The position numbers and the translations under genes were made by a program. From assembly GCA_944326485.1 (NCBI GenBank), contig CALVED010000010.1, positions 1 through 64,000 of the forward strand: 64,000 nt of DNA. The letters run 5' to 3'. The stretch comes from Candidatus Gastranaerophilales bacterium (GTDB taxonomy: Bacteria > Cyanobacteriota > Vampirovibrionia > Gastranaerophilales > Gastranaerophilaceae). The notes under the pieces are model-generated. The model was given only the letters and a program-made list of their open reading frames with translations, did no database searches and was not told the origin of the DNA. Numbering within the stretch: the first letter of the stretch is position 1; each line of letters begins with the position of its first letter. Positions 15,083 through 24,148 of the stretch are shown here, piece by piece.

Positions 15083-15760
15083 TTATACTTCCATTTTTTT
15101 AATCTGTGAACTAATTTTAAAATCAGCCAATGTTGATTTTTTAATATCATCTATAGTGAACATTGGATTTAATTCAGTTAACATAAGACCATTATTTGTA
15201 ACTTCAAAAACACAACGTTCGGTAACAATCAAATCAACTTCTTTATATGCAGTTAAAGGGAGTGTACATTTTTTCACAATTTTTATTTCATCTTTAGAAG
15301 TATGTGTCATAGCAACAATAACTCTTTTTGATCCGACTATCAAATCCATAGAACCGCCAATCCCGGGAACAAATTTCCCCGGAATTTGCCAAGAAGCAAT
15401 ACTTCCTTCTTCATCAACCTGCAGTGCACCTAAAACAGTAGCATCAATATGACCGCCTCTCATAATAGTAAAAGCCATCTGTGAATCATAGAAACTTGCA
15501 CCATTTTTAACTTCAACGAAAGCTCCACCGGCATTAACTACTTTTTTATCAAAATTCGGACCTTTTTGGTTCTTGCCCAAACCCAAAATTCCATTCTCAG
15601 ATTGAAAAATGATATTCATGTTCTCATTAACATAATTAGCCGCTTCAGTTGGTAATCCTATTCCAAGAGTCACTATATCATTTTCTTTGAATTCTTTAGC
15701 AATTCTTTTTGCAATTATTTCTTTTATTTTTTCTTTTGATAATTCTTGAATTATTGGCAT
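15083..15760 (-). CDS. 3-oxoacid/acetoacetate CoA-transferase subunit B
   Basis: Encodes 225 residues of the family I CoA-transferase beta subunit. It has the glycine-rich LGIGLPTEAANYV, the catalytic glutamate loop FQSENGILGLG (Glu in SENG), GGAFVEVKNGASF, and GGHIDATVLGALQVDEEGSIASW. It transfers CoA between an acyl-CoA and acetate, acetoacetate or a similar acid, probably in fermentation of short-chain acids. It sits two bases behind the alpha subunit in one operon and ends at the bidirectional terminator. Confidence 0.92.
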   Translation of the reverse strand: MPIIQELSKEKIKEIIAKRIAKEFKENDIVTLGIGLPTEAANYVNENMNIIFQSENGILGLGKNQKGPNFDKKVVNAGGAFVEVKNGASFYDSQMAFTIMRGGHIDATVLGALQVDEEGSIASWQIPGKFVPGIGGSMDLIVGSKRVIVAMTHTSKDEIKIVKKCTLPLTAYKEVDLIVTERCVFEVTNNGLMLTELNPMFTIDDIKKSTLADFKISSQIKKMEV

Positions 15761-15762
15761 AA

Positions 15763-16413
15763 CTAATTTACCCCGCCGTTAACAATATAATCAATAAATA
15801 TACCGGGTATTACTACAGAATCAGGATCAAGACAATCAACAATTTCATCTGCTTGAACAATAACTGTATCCGCTGCAGTTGCCATAGATGTATTAAAATT
15901 TCTTGTCGTACCTTTAAATGCCACATTTCCATATTTGTCAACTACAGTACCATATATTAAAGCAAAATCAGCCCCCAAAGGTTCTTCAAAAATATATTTT
16001 TTGTTATTAATTTCAACTATTTTTTTCCCATCTTCTAAGATTGTACCAATACCTGTAGGAGTTAAAACTCCACCAAGTCCTGACCCTTTGGCATGAATTT
16101 TTTCAACCAAAGTTCCCATCGGATAAAATTCAACTTCTAATTCTCCTGAATGCATTTTGGCTCCGGTAACAGGATTTGTCCCAATATGCGTTGTAATAAC
16201 TTTTTTCACCAACCCATTTTTTATTAAAAGCCCCTTATCTGCTTCTTGAAAAGATGTATCATTACAAATCATTGTAAGATTATTCTTTTTTTGTTTAATT
16301 ATTTCTTCAATAACTTTATCAGGCACACCACAACTTAAAAATCCACCTATCATTATTGTAGAACCATTTTTTATAAGTCCAGCTGCCTGTTTTGCAGATA
16401 TTATTTCTTTCAA
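15763..16413 (-). CDS. 3-oxoacid/acetoacetate CoA-transferase subunit A
   Basis: Encodes 216 residues with alpha-subunit signatures: GSTIMIGGFLSCGVPDKVIE, CNDTSF, THIGTNP, GTLVEKIHAKGSGLGGVLTPTG, and YALIYGT-like ADFALIYGTVVDKYGNVAFKGTTRNFN. With the adjoining beta subunit it forms a heteromeric (AtoDA/ScoAB-like) cytoplasmic enzyme. It is the first gene of the operon; the true acid substrate cannot be told from sequence. Context with pyruvate formate-lyase suggests fermentative acetate or butyrate metabolism. Confidence 0.92.
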   Translation of the reverse strand: MKEIISAKQAAGLIKNGSTIMIGGFLSCGVPDKVIEEIIKQKKNNLTMICNDTSFQEADKGLLIKNGLVKKVITTHIGTNPVTGAKMHSGELEVEFYPMGTLVEKIHAKGSGLGGVLTPTGIGTILEDGKKIVEINNKKYIFEEPLGADFALIYGTVVDKYGNVAFKGTTRNFNTSMATAADTVIVQADEIVDCLDPDSVVIPGIFIDYIVNGGVN

Positions 16414-16461
16414 AGATTATCCCTTACTCTTTATATACACTTTTTGTTAATATATCACAGT

Positions 16462-16489
16462 TTGACTATTTTTTGAATGATTATATATT
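16462..16489 (+). promoter_or_regulatory. Candidate promoter upstream of the GT8 gene
   Basis: TTGACT (16462-16467), a 16-base spacer and TATATT (16484-16489), 79 bases before the start codon at 16569. It lies in the divergent gap with the CoA-transferase operon. Confidence 0.5.
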
Positions 16490-16568
16490 AAATTTATATT
16501 AATAAATTGTAAAAATATTACATATAAAATAATATAAAATAATATTAGTTTTATATTAAGGAAGTACT

Positions 16569-17480
16569 ATGAATGAGATAAAAGTTTGCTACACTTGCGA
16601 TGATAACTACGCCAAATATACTTGTGTTTCAATTGCCTCAATACTAAAAAATGCAAGTAATGATGATAATTTAACAATTTATATAATTAGTAATAATATA
16701 TCTGAAGAAAATAAAAATAAATTAGAAAACTTAAAAACAATTAAAGACTTCCGCCTAAAAATAATAACACCTACAAATGATTTGTTTAAAGATTTTCAAG
16801 GCATAAGAACAACAGATTATCTTCCAATTGCTTCTTTTTTTAGGCTCAAAATTTCAAGTTTAATAACAGATATAGATAAAGTTATATATATTGATCCTGA
16901 TACAATTGTAAGTAAAAGCTTGACGGAGCTTTATAACATTGACATATCTAACTATTATTGTGGAGGTATCTTAGATATCGGATATAAAAGACTTGGGAAA
17001 AAAATTGGATTGAAAAATAATGAATTTTATATAAACTCAGGGGTTTTATTAATAAATTTAGAAAAATGGAGAAGAGAAAAAGCAGAAGAAAAATTCATTA
17101 ATTATGCAAGTGAAAATTTAGACAAAATAACATTAGGTGATCAAGATTTAATAAACAAATGTTTTGCGGGAAATATACTAAAATTAGATGGGAAATGGAA
17201 TGTTCAAGTTGTAAATTTTTGTTCTCGTTCTGATTACACTCAAAATTTTAATATTCTACACTATACCGGTGGAGCAAAACCCTGGAAATTTGGTTCATAT
17301 ATTCCATTAAAAAAATATTATTTTAAATATTTAGATTTAACAACATATGATAAACCAAATAAAATTTGGCATATCAAATCAACAATAGTAGGATTTTTCT
17401 TATACTTAAAACATAGACCATTATTTATATTAAGGCCAGGATTCTATAAATCAATTTTCAGTTATATTCTAAAAAAATAA
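16569..17480 (+). CDS. Family 8 glycosyltransferase
   Basis: Encodes 303 residues of the GT8 (LgtC/galactosyltransferase-like) fold: an N-terminal VCYTCDDNYAKYTCVSIASIL, the metal/nucleotide-sugar DxD in VIYIDPDTIVSKSL, YCGGILDIG, NSGVLLINLEKWR, LGDQDLINKCF and the C-terminal ILHYTGGAKPW (His and GxxKPW motifs). It transfers a sugar from a UDP-sugar, probably in surface polysaccharide or LPS synthesis. No other polysaccharide gene is adjacent. AAGGAAGT precedes the ATG. Confidence 0.92.
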   Translation: MNEIKVCYTCDDNYAKYTCVSIASILKNASNDDNLTIYIISNNISEENKNKLENLKTIKDFRLKIITPTNDLFKDFQGIRTTDYLPIASFFRLKISSLITDIDKVIYIDPDTIVSKSLTELYNIDISNYYCGGILDIGYKRLGKKIGLKNNEFYINSGVLLINLEKWRREKAEEKFINYASENLDKITLGDQDLINKCFAGNILKLDGKWNVQVVNFCSRSDYTQNFNILHYTGGAKPWKFGSYIPLKKYYFKYLDLTTYDKPNKIWHIKSTIVGFFLYLKHRPLFILRPGFYKSIFSYILKK

Positions 17481-17559
17481 AAACTTGTAAAATAAACTTA
17501 AATATTATACATATCATAGTGTATAAAGATTGCTTTTATGTTATACTTGTACAAAGAAA

Positions 17560-17576
17560 TTGATATTTATTATCAA
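17560..17576. promoter_or_regulatory. Palindrome upstream of the pyruvate formate-lyase gene
   Basis: TTGATA, five bases, TATCAA, centred about 50 bases before the ATG at 17620. The half sites resemble those of FNR/CRP-type redox regulators but the spacing is longer (17 rather than 14 bases overall). TTGATA could also serve as a -35 box. Candidate anaerobic control site. Confidence 0.35.
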
Positions 17577-17619
17577 CTTGTAGAATATAAACTAATATAC
17601 AAAATATAAGGGAGCGAAA

Positions 17620-19701
17620 ATGATAAATGCTGCTATAGAAAAATCATCAAATAAGTATGATTTTATTCCTGGCAAATGGCAGAGTGAAATAAATGTAAGA
17701 GACTTTATACAAAAAAACTATACCGTATATGATGGTGATGCCGGTTTCCTCGCTGACCCTACAAAAGCAACTTTTGAGTTATGGCAAAAATGTTGTGAAT
17801 TATTAAAAGAAGAACACGATAAAGGTGGTGTTCTTGATATGGATACAAAAGTTGTATCAACTATAATTTCACATAATGCGGGATATATAGATAAAAACCT
17901 TGAAAAAATAGTAGGATTACAAACAGATAAACCACTAAAACGTTCTCTTCAGCCATTTGGCGGAATAAGGATGGCAGAAACAGCTTGTAAATCTTATGGT
18001 TATGAAGTAGATTCCGAAATTTCAGAAATTTTTTCTAAATACAGAAAAACACACAACCAAGGTGTTTTTGATGTATATACTCCGGAGATGAAAGCAGCCA
18101 GACATTCTGCTATTATTACAGGATTACCTGACGCATACGGTAGGGGCCGTATAATAGGTGATTATAGAAGAGTTGCGTTATATGGTATAGACAGATTAAT
18201 AGAAGATAAACAAGAACAGTTTAAATCCCTTGAAGGAGAAATGACCCCTGATAGAATTCAATTAAGAGAAGAAATAACCGATCAAATAAGTGCATTAAAG
18301 GATATGAAAAAACTTGGTGAAATATACGGATTTGACATATCCAAACCTGCAAAAAATGCACAAGAAGCAATACAATGGTTATATTTTGGCTACTTATCTG
18401 CAGTAAAAGAACAAAATGGAGCTGCAATGAGTATCGGAAGAACATCTACATTTTTAGATATCTATATTGAAAGAGATTTAAGAAATGGAGTTATAACAGA
18501 AGAACAAGCTCAAGAAATGATAGATCATTTTATAATGAAATTGAGACTTGTAAAATTTGCAAGAACCCCAGAATATAACGAATTATTTTCCGGCGATCCG
18601 ACTTGGGTAACAGAATCAATAGGCGGAGTAGGCGTTGACGGAAGACCTTTAGTCACAAAAAATTCATTCAGATATCTTCATACTCTGGAAAATTTAGGAA
18701 GTGCTCCGGAACCGAATTTAACAGTTCTTTGGTCTAAAAATTTACCAAGAGGTTTTAAAGAATACTGCGCAAAAATTTCTATAGAAACTTCATCCATTCA
18801 ATATGAAAACGATGATTTAATGAGAGTAGTTCATGGTGATGACTATGCTATAGCCTGCTGTGTTTCATCAATGGTTGTAGGTAAAGAAATGCAGTTTTTC
18901 GGAGCGAGAGCAAATCTTGCTAAATGTTTATTATATGCCATTAACGGTGGTGTTGATGAAAGGCTTAAAGAACAAATTGGACCTAAGTATAGACCGATAA
19001 CTTCAGAATATCTTGATTTTGATGAAGTTATGGAAAAATATGATGATATGATGGAATGGCTAGCTGGTTTATATGTTAATACATTAAATGTAATTCATTA
19101 TATGCACGATAAATATTGTTATGAAAAAGCCCAGATGGCACTTCACGATAGAGACGTAAAACGTTATTTCGCGACAGGCATTGCTGGTTTGTCTGTTGTT
19201 GCGGATTCTTTATCTGCAATTAAATATGCAAAAGTAAAAACAATAAGAGATGAAAATGGTATCGTTGTTGACTATGAAGTTGAAGGTGATTTCCCTAAGT
19301 ATGGAAACAACGATGACAGAGTTGACCAAATAGCTGTAAATCTTGTTAAAACATTTATGGCTAAAATAAGAAAACACTATACTTATAGAAACTCAATTCC
19401 AACAATGTCAATTTTAACAATAACATCAAATGTCGTATATGGGAAAAAAACAGGTAATACTCCTGACGGTAGAAAAACAGGTATTCCTCTAGCCCCGGGA
19501 GCAAATCCAATGCATGGAAGAGATACAAACGGGGCTGTGGCTTCTTTAGCTTCTGTTGCAAAACTTCCTTTTGAAGACGCACAAGATGGCATTTCAAACA
19601 CATTTTCAATTATTCCAAATGCTTTAGGTAAAGATGAAGTATTTATGGGTGATTTGACAATTAGTTTAGATTGCGGTTGTTCTCAAGATAATATTAACTA
19701 G
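17620..19701 (+). CDS. pflB: Pyruvate formate-lyase large subunit lacking the glycyl-radical domain
   Basis: Encodes 693 residues of the PFL ten-stranded barrel. The catalytic pair Cys413-Cys414 sits in [60 protein letters not shown] and TPDGRK are also present. The protein converts pyruvate and CoA to acetyl-CoA and formate in the cytoplasm. It stops about 20 residues past the conserved [12 protein letters not shown], in a novel tail with LDCGCSQD, before the glycyl-radical segment every normal PFL (about 740-760 residues) carries. That segment is the next gene. AAGGGAG precedes the ATG. Probably a genuine split enzyme. Confidence 0.92.
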   Translation: MINAAIEKSSNKYDFIPGKWQSEINVRDFIQKNYTVYDGDAGFLADPTKATFELWQKCCELLKEEHDKGGVLDMDTKVVSTIISHNAGYIDKNLEKIVGLQTDKPLKRSLQPFGGIRMAETACKSYGYEVDSEISEIFSKYRKTHNQGVFDVYTPEMKAARHSAIITGLPDAYGRGRIIGDYRRVALYGIDRLIEDKQEQFKSLEGEMTPDRIQLREEITDQISALKDMKKLGEIYGFDISKPAKNAQEAIQWLYFGYLSAVKEQNGAAMSIGRTSTFLDIYIERDLRNGVITEEQAQEMIDHFIMKLRLVKFARTPEYNELFSGDPTWVTESIGGVGVDGRPLVTKNSFRYLHTLENLGSAPEPNLTVLWSKNLPRGFKEYCAKISIETSSIQYENDDLMRVVHGDDYAIACCVSSMVVGKEMQFFGARANLAKCLLYAINGGVDERLKEQIGPKYRPITSEYLDFDEVMEKYDDMMEWLAGLYVNTLNVIHYMHDKYCYEKAQMALHDRDVKRYFATGIAGLSVVADSLSAIKYAKVKTIRDENGIVVDYEVEGDFPKYGNNDDRVDQIAVNLVKTFMAKIRKHYTYRNSIPTMSILTITSNVVYGKKTGNTPDGRKTGIPLAPGANPMHGRDTNGAVASLASVAKLPFEDAQDGISNTFSIIPNALGKDEVFMGDLTISLDCGCSQDNIN

Positions 19702-19715
19702 AAAGAGGTTTTTAT

Positions 19716-19964
19716 ATGGCTACAATGCAAGAAGAAAATTTAATAAATTTACTTGACGGCTATGTTGAAAAAGGCGGACATCATCTAAATGTTAATGTAT
19801 TCAATAGAGAAACATTAATCGATGCACAAAAACATCCTGAAAAATATCCTCAATTAACAGTTAGAGTTTCCGGTTATGCTGTTAATTTTATTAAATTAAC
19901 AAAAGAACAGCAAGATGATGTTATATCAAGAACTTTTCATTCAAGTTTAAATTGCGGTTGTTAA
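19716..19964 (+). CDS. Pyruvate formate-lyase glycyl-radical subunit (separate small protein)
   Basis: Encodes 82 residues matching the PFL C-terminus: [45 protein letters not shown] with the radical glycine at Gly53, and [15 protein letters not shown]. It ends in an extra SSLNCGC. It resembles GrcA/YfiD in size, but here the large subunit has no radical glycine, so this protein should be obligatory. It has its own AAAGAGG ribosome binding site and ATG, 14 bases after pflB and in a different frame. PflA, encoded 0.9 kb downstream, should activate it. Confidence 0.92.
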   Translation: MATMQEENLINLLDGYVEKGGHHLNVNVFNRETLIDAQKHPEKYPQLTVRVSGYAVNFIKLTKEQQDDVISRTFHSSLNCGC

Positions 19965-19966
19965 AT

Positions 19967-20001
19967 AAAAAAGGAGCTAGATTTTATCTAGCTCCTTTTT
20001 T
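19967..20001 (+). terminator. Rho-independent terminator of the split PFL operon
   Basis: A 12-bp stem, AAGGAGCTAGAT (19971-19982) with ATCTAGCTCCTT (19986-19997), has a three-base loop and is flanked by an A run and a T run that extend the pairing. It lies directly after the small subunit stop. Confidence 0.9.
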
Positions 20002-20053
20002 ATTTGTAATTTTCTGTCTTTAAGTTTTATATTATCTTATTTATTATTAATTT

Positions 20054-20767
20054 TCAAATAACATAAAGATACAACCAATAAAGGAATATTACCCATAAAC
20101 AAACAATTAAAGAAAATATTAGAAATCCTTTTAAGTAATTTGGCATTCTATCACAATGATATTTCATTTTCTCAGATGAACTCAACAGTTTACCATATAT
20201 TCTATAATTCTCTATATCCTTTCTCGCCAAATAATAATTTCCACATACATCATACTTAAAATTAGGAATCTCTCTTGAATTTCTTATTAAATCTATAAGA
20301 AACTGGTAAGAACCGCAGGAAATAATACTATTTGAACTATCCACCACAAACTGAATTTGTTTATTATCCTTAAGATTAATTGTAACTGCCGTCTTGCTTA
20401 TAAGATAATAATGTCTTCTTGTTATTTTTTCATCAATAGTTAATATTGCCTCAAATAATTCTATATCGTTCTTAAAAACTATTTCTTTTTTTATTTCAAT
20501 TAAACCTTTTTTGTATATTATTTCAATATAATCATTTGAAATTATTATATCAGAGACATATTCCGAATTATTTATAATTGAAAATATAATAAAAAATACA
20601 AATATAATTATAAAAGCATATAATTCAAATCTAGAACTTTCTCGCAAATATTCTGCAGACGGAGGATATATATAGGGTAAAAACCAATATATTAAAATAC
20701 ATATTGCAAAAAAAACCATTACAATAAGAGAATCAATATATTTTTGTTCTGCTTTTATTTTTATCAT
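20054..20767 (-). CDS. Membrane protein of unknown function
   Basis: Encodes 237 residues. Two membrane helices near the N-terminus (about 12-32 and 47-66) and one at the C-terminus (214-235) enclose a soluble domain with IIISNDYIEIIYKKGLIEIKKEI, resembling a PH-like beta domain seen in some bacterial membrane proteins. It lies between the PFL operon and pflA on the opposite strand. I do not recognise a named family and see no catalytic motif. No clear Shine-Dalgarno before the ATG. Confidence 0.65.
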   Translation of the reverse strand: MIKIKAEQKYIDSLIVMVFFAICILIYWFLPYIYPPSAEYLRESSRFELYAFIIIFVFFIIFSIINNSEYVSDIIISNDYIEIIYKKGLIEIKKEIVFKNDIELFEAILTIDEKITRRHYYLISKTAVTINLKDNKQIQFVVDSSNSIISCGSYQFLIDLIRNSREIPNFKYDVCGNYYLARKDIENYRIYGKLLSSSEKMKYHCDRMPNYLKGFLIFSLIVCLWVIFLYWLYLYVI

Positions 20768-20841
20768 TTTACTATAATACCCCTAATTTAAAATATAATA
20801 AACAACTAAAATATTGATATTTTTCTAATATAATAAAAACT

Positions 20842-21588
20842 ATGACTGAGCAAATTTTTGGAAATATTCATTCTATAGAATCATTCGGAACCGTTGATGG
20901 ACCTGGCATTCGTTTTGTTATTTTTATGCAAGGATGCCCTATGCGTTGTTTATATTGTCATAACCCGGATACTTGGTCGAATGATATAAATAAAAAAATG
21001 ACAGTACAAGAAATATTAGAAAAATATAACAGTATAAAAGAATTTTTAAGAAATGGAGGTATAACAGTAACAGGTGGGGAACCATTACTCCAAATTGATT
21101 TTGTTACTGATTTATTTAAACAAGCAAAAATAAACAATATACATACAGCTATAGATACTTCTGGAGTTCTATTCAATCAAAAAAATAAAAATAAGATTGA
21201 TGAACTACTTAAATATACAGATTTAGTTTTACTGGATATTAAACATGTTAATGACGAGGAACATAAAAAACTTACTGGTTTTTCAAATAAAAATATTTTA
21301 AATTTTGCTGTTTATCTTTCTGAGAAAAATATTCCAACTTGGATAAGACATGTTGTAGTTCCTACTATTACAGATAGTGAAAAAGATTTAAAAGAACTTG
21401 GCAAATTTCTTTCAACTCTTAATAACATTAAAGCATTAGATATTCTTCCATATCATAATATGGGAATTACAAAGTATGAAAGTTTATGTATTGAATATCC
21501 ATTAAAAGATATACCACCATTAACAAAAGAAGCTGCAATAAAAGCAAGACAAACAATTTTCGAATCATATAAAAATAATAGACACTAG
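20842..21588 (+). CDS. pflA: Pyruvate formate-lyase activating enzyme (radical SAM)
   Basis: Encodes 248 residues with the radical SAM CX3CX2C (Cys32, Cys36, Cys39 in GCPMRCLYCHNPDTW), preceded by ESFGTVDGPGIRFVIFMQ, and TGGEPLLQ. DTSG, DIKH and the C-terminal LPYHNMG are family landmarks. It abstracts a hydrogen from the radical glycine, here on the separate small PFL subunit. TATAAT (20829-20834) lies seven bases before the ATG and no ribosome binding site is visible, so the mRNA may be leaderless. Confidence 0.95.
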   Translation: MTEQIFGNIHSIESFGTVDGPGIRFVIFMQGCPMRCLYCHNPDTWSNDINKKMTVQEILEKYNSIKEFLRNGGITVTGGEPLLQIDFVTDLFKQAKINNIHTAIDTSGVLFNQKNKNKIDELLKYTDLVLLDIKHVNDEEHKKLTGFSNKNILNFAVYLSEKNIPTWIRHVVVPTITDSEKDLKELGKFLSTLNNIKALDILPYHNMGITKYESLCIEYPLKDIPPLTKEAAIKARQTIFESYKNNRH

Positions 21589-21593
21589 ATTAA

Positions 21594-21621
21594 TTGAATT
21601 CAGTTTATTAATTCGTATTAT
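21594..21621 (+). promoter_or_regulatory. Promoter placing transcription start at the tspO ATG
   Basis: TTGAAT (21594-21599), a 16-base spacer and TATTAT (21616-21621), then six bases to the ATG at 21628. Same geometry as the promoters of 12880-13260 and 26520-27182. Confidence 0.65.
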
Positions 21622-21627
21622 GAAAGA

Positions 21628-22017
21628 ATGCAAAATATTGAATGGTATAATAATTTAAATAAACCTTTTTTAAATCCTCCAGATTGGGTTTTTGCTCCGG
21701 TTTGGACAATTTTATATATTTTGATAACTATTTCTTTTATTCTTTTTATAAAGGAAGGAATGAGTAAACAAAAAATTATGCCATTATTATTTTTTTTAAT
21801 ACAAATAATTTTAAACTTTCTTTGGACTCCGGCATTTTTTATATTTTCACAAATTAAAATAGCATTAATAATACTAATATTTATGTGGATATTTTTACTT
21901 TTCACTATAATCACATTCTATAAACATTCAAAAACTGCATCAATTTTACTAATCCCCTATTTTATTTGGACTAGTTTCGCATTATATTTAAATTTTGCTT
22001 ATTTAGTGTTAAATTAG
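21628..22017 (+). CDS. tspO: TspO/MBR family membrane protein
   Basis: Encodes 129 residues with about five membrane helices. Conserved features are WYNNLNKPFLNPPDWVFAPVWTILYILI (WxxxLxKPxxxPPxWxFxPVWTxLY) and LNFLWTPAFF. It is shorter than the usual 150-160 residues, mainly by loss of N-terminal residues before the first helix. TspO proteins bind porphyrins and regulate tetrapyrrole or stress responses in the membrane. The promoter geometry suggests a leaderless mRNA. Confidence 0.9.
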   Translation: MQNIEWYNNLNKPFLNPPDWVFAPVWTILYILITISFILFIKEGMSKQKIMPLLFFLIQIILNFLWTPAFFIFSQIKIALIILIFMWIFLLFTIITFYKHSKTASILLIPYFIWTSFALYLNFAYLVLN

Positions 22018-22058
22018 AAATTATTAATACACATTAATTTACAAGAAAGGCAATTAAA

Positions 22059-22307
22059 ATGAACATTAATCCAATAGGATTTAATAATCCAACACTAGTC
22101 AAAATAAGAACGAAAGATGATAAAAAAGAACATTTTATAAATTCTTCTATGATTTTAGCATTTGAACCTTCTAAAAAAGAAGAAGATACAGATATATTAA
22201 TGTTGAATGGGGAAATATATACAATAAAAGGAACACCAGCGCATCATGCTGAATCATATAGAGAAGATTTAAAGAAAGGAAATACTATACTTAACTTAAT
22301 CCGATAA
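22059..22307 (+). CDS. Small conserved-looking protein, unknown function
   Basis: Encodes 82 residues starting MNINPIGFNNPTLVKIRTKD, soluble and charged, with a probable small beta domain (ILAFEPSKKEED, DILMLNGEIYTIKGTPAH). AAGAAAGG precedes the ATG. A short MNI..F N-terminus is also seen in the protein at 34261-34665 and may be a lineage feature. No family recognised. It ends two bases before the convergent HAD gene. Confidence 0.65.
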   Translation: MNINPIGFNNPTLVKIRTKDDKKEHFINSSMILAFEPSKKEEDTDILMLNGEIYTIKGTPAHHAESYREDLKKGNTILNLIR

Positions 22308-22308
22308 T

Positions 22309-22983
22309 TTATAATATGTTTTTTATTTCTTTAAGGCTAGATATTTCATAATCTGCCTTATATTTAGTTTTATTTACTTTCTTATTCGGATTAAACCAAC
22401 ATGTTTTTATTCCGGCATTAATTCCGCCTTGTATATCTGAAGATAAAGAATCACCTATAATTATTGTTTGACTTTTATTAACATTTTTTAGTTTGTCAAA
22501 ACAATAATTAAAGAATTCCTTTGTAGGCTTTTGGTATCCAACGGAATCTGAAACAAATATATCTTTAAAATATTTATCGAATCCGGCTTTTTTTAATCTT
22601 GATCTTTGGGTTTTTTCTAGTGAATTTGAAACAATATAAACTTCATATTTATTACTTAAATATTGAATAAACTCATTAGCACCATCAACAATAGAACAGG
22701 TATTCATAAAATGTCTTTGAAAAGCATTTTCAAATTCGATACCATCAGCTTTTATATTAAATTCAGCAAATAAAATGGGAAATCTGATATTGAAAATGTC
22801 ATCTCTTTCTATTAAACCCTTTTCATAGTCCCCCCATAATTTCCAATTTTGTTCAAAATATCTGTCAAACATTTTGGGAGAAAAACTAATACCAAATTCT
22901 TCTGATGATTTTATAATCGAATCTTTTGCACAATTATGAAAATCAAAAATTGTATCATCTATATCTAATAAAATCGTTTTCAT
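22309..22983 (-). CDS. HAD-superfamily hydrolase, YjjG-like nucleotidase
   Basis: Encodes 224 residues with all HAD motifs: DIDDTIFDF (motif I, nucleophile Asp7), VSNSLE (motif II), QKPTKEFF (motif III lysine) and IIGDSLSSDIQGGINAGIKTCWFN (motif IV). The helical cap is that of YjjG/YfnB-type 5'-nucleotidases that clear noncanonical nucleotides. The start overlaps the end of the YqeK gene by four bases (ATGA), so both share a transcript. Confidence 0.88.
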   Translation of the reverse strand: MKTILLDIDDTIFDFHNCAKDSIIKSSEEFGISFSPKMFDRYFEQNWKLWGDYEKGLIERDDIFNIRFPILFAEFNIKADGIEFENAFQRHFMNTCSIVDGANEFIQYLSNKYEVYIVSNSLEKTQRSRLKKAGFDKYFKDIFVSDSVGYQKPTKEFFNYCFDKLKNVNKSQTIIIGDSLSSDIQGGINAGIKTCWFNPNKKVNKTKYKADYEISSLKEIKNIL

Positions 22984-23558
22984 AATGACATTTTTTCTAA
23001 TAAATTATTATAAACATCAACCGTTTGAAAACAAATAGGCAATTTTCGCTTTAATAAACTTTTTATAGTTATTTTGAAACTTTTTAAAAGAGCAGCATCT
23101 AAATTATTTGTTTTATTTAAAACTTTTTCAATTTTTTCTCTGTACTTTTGTTCTCGTGTTCTTGTTTCTATTTTATCTGCAATAAAAATAATCTTTTCAA
23201 AATCAGTCATATCTTTTTTACCAATCGTATGCCATCTTATTGCAGATAATATCTCATCGTCATCAACACCATAATCACGTTTAGCAATTAATGCTCCAAC
23301 TGGGGCATGCCAGGTTTTTTCACTAATTTTCTCGCATTCTTCAAAAGAATCTTTAACTAAGTCTAATTCTTCTTTTGAAATACATTTAGCACAATCATGT
23401 AAGAGGCCTGCTATTTGAGCTTTTTCAACATTTAAATTAAATCTTTTAGCCAGCTCCATTGCTTTTTCCATTGTACCAATTGAATGCAAATATCTTTCTT
23501 CTGTAAGACAATTTTTTAATTTATTTTTAATTTCATCAATACTATATTTTGTATACAT
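22980..23558 (-). CDS. yqeK: YqeK-type HD-domain Ap4A hydrolase
   Basis: Encodes 192 residues with the HD signature: RYLHSIGTMEKAMELA, AGLLHDCAKCIS (His-Asp metal pair), HAPVGALIAKRDYGVDDDEILSAIRWHTIGKKDMTDFEKIIFIADKIE. This matches the YqeK family, symmetrical diadenosine tetraphosphatases. In many bacteria yqeK is fused or adjacent to nadD, as here, where it overlaps nadD by 17 bases. Cytoplasmic. Confidence 0.92.
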   Translation of the reverse strand: MYTKYSIDEIKNKLKNCLTEERYLHSIGTMEKAMELAKRFNLNVEKAQIAGLLHDCAKCISKEELDLVKDSFEECEKISEKTWHAPVGALIAKRDYGVDDDEILSAIRWHTIGKKDMTDFEKIIFIADKIETRTREQKYREKIEKVLNKTNNLDAALLKSFKITIKSLLKRKLPICFQTVDVYNNLLEKMSL

Positions 23559-24141
23559 TGTTATCTCTAATATATTCAGCTACTTTCAAAGGTACTATAT
23601 CACAAATATCCTTATTTTGCCTAATTTTTTCTCTTACCTCACTTGCCGAAATATCACAAAATGGCATTTGCATAAGTATATAATTATAACCTTTTTCCTT
23701 CAATAATTGATATGGTGTTTCATCAAAATTGTCTTCTCTAATGAACAAAATAAAATTCAAAAGATCTTTTAGTTTATCAGACTGATGCCAAGTTTCAATT
23801 TTTATAAAAGCATCTGTACCAATTATAAAATTTATCTTTTCTTTAGGTTTAATTATTTCATATAATTGAACAATAGTATCATAAGTATAAGAAGGTTCAT
23901 TTCGTGTATACTCGATAGCACTTACATCAAAATATGGAAAATCCTTTATAGCTAATTCAACCATATTTAATCGATGAAAAGCATTATCTATATCAAAATT
24001 TTTTGAATCTTTATGCGGAGGCTTAAATGCAGGAATAAATACAATTTTTTCAAAGCCCAATTCATTATGTACATATTGAGCAACTTTTAAATGCGCATTA
24101 TGAATAGGATTAAAACTTCCCTGATAAAGACAAACACTCAT
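23542..24141 (-). CDS. nadD: Nicotinate-nucleotide adenylyltransferase
   Basis: Encodes about 199 residues of the nucleotidyltransferase fold: MSVCLYQGSFNPIHNAHLKVA (G-x-FxPxHxxH), FIPAFKPPHKD, NMVELAIKDFPYFDVSAIEYTRNEPSYTYDTI, NFIIGTDAFIKIETWH and ISASEVREKIRQNKDICDIVPLKVAEYI (ISSTxIR-like). It forms deamido-NAD from NaMN and ATP. I start at the ATG 24141 just before the nucleotide-binding loop; an upstream ATG at 24174 would overlap the preceding gene. Confidence 0.93.
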   Translation of the reverse strand: MSVCLYQGSFNPIHNAHLKVAQYVHNELGFEKIVFIPAFKPPHKDSKNFDIDNAFHRLNMVELAIKDFPYFDVSAIEYTRNEPSYTYDTIVQLYEIIKPKEKINFIIGTDAFIKIETWHQSDKLKDLLNFILFIREDNFDETPYQLLKEKGYNYILMQMPFCDISASEVREKIRQNKDICDIVPLKVAEYIRDNNVYKI

Positions 24142-24148
24142 ATTAAAC

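Noticed and set aside
17560-17576. A canonical FNR site
   Set aside because: The consensus is TTGAT-N4-ATCAA; the spacing here is longer, so I list it only as a candidate operator.
17620-19964. A simple frameshift or sequencing error splitting pflB
   Set aside because: Each half has its own ribosome binding site and start, and both have extra non-PFL tail residues (LDCGC, LNCGC). A single indel would not create the new tail and the start. I kept the error possibility as a test.
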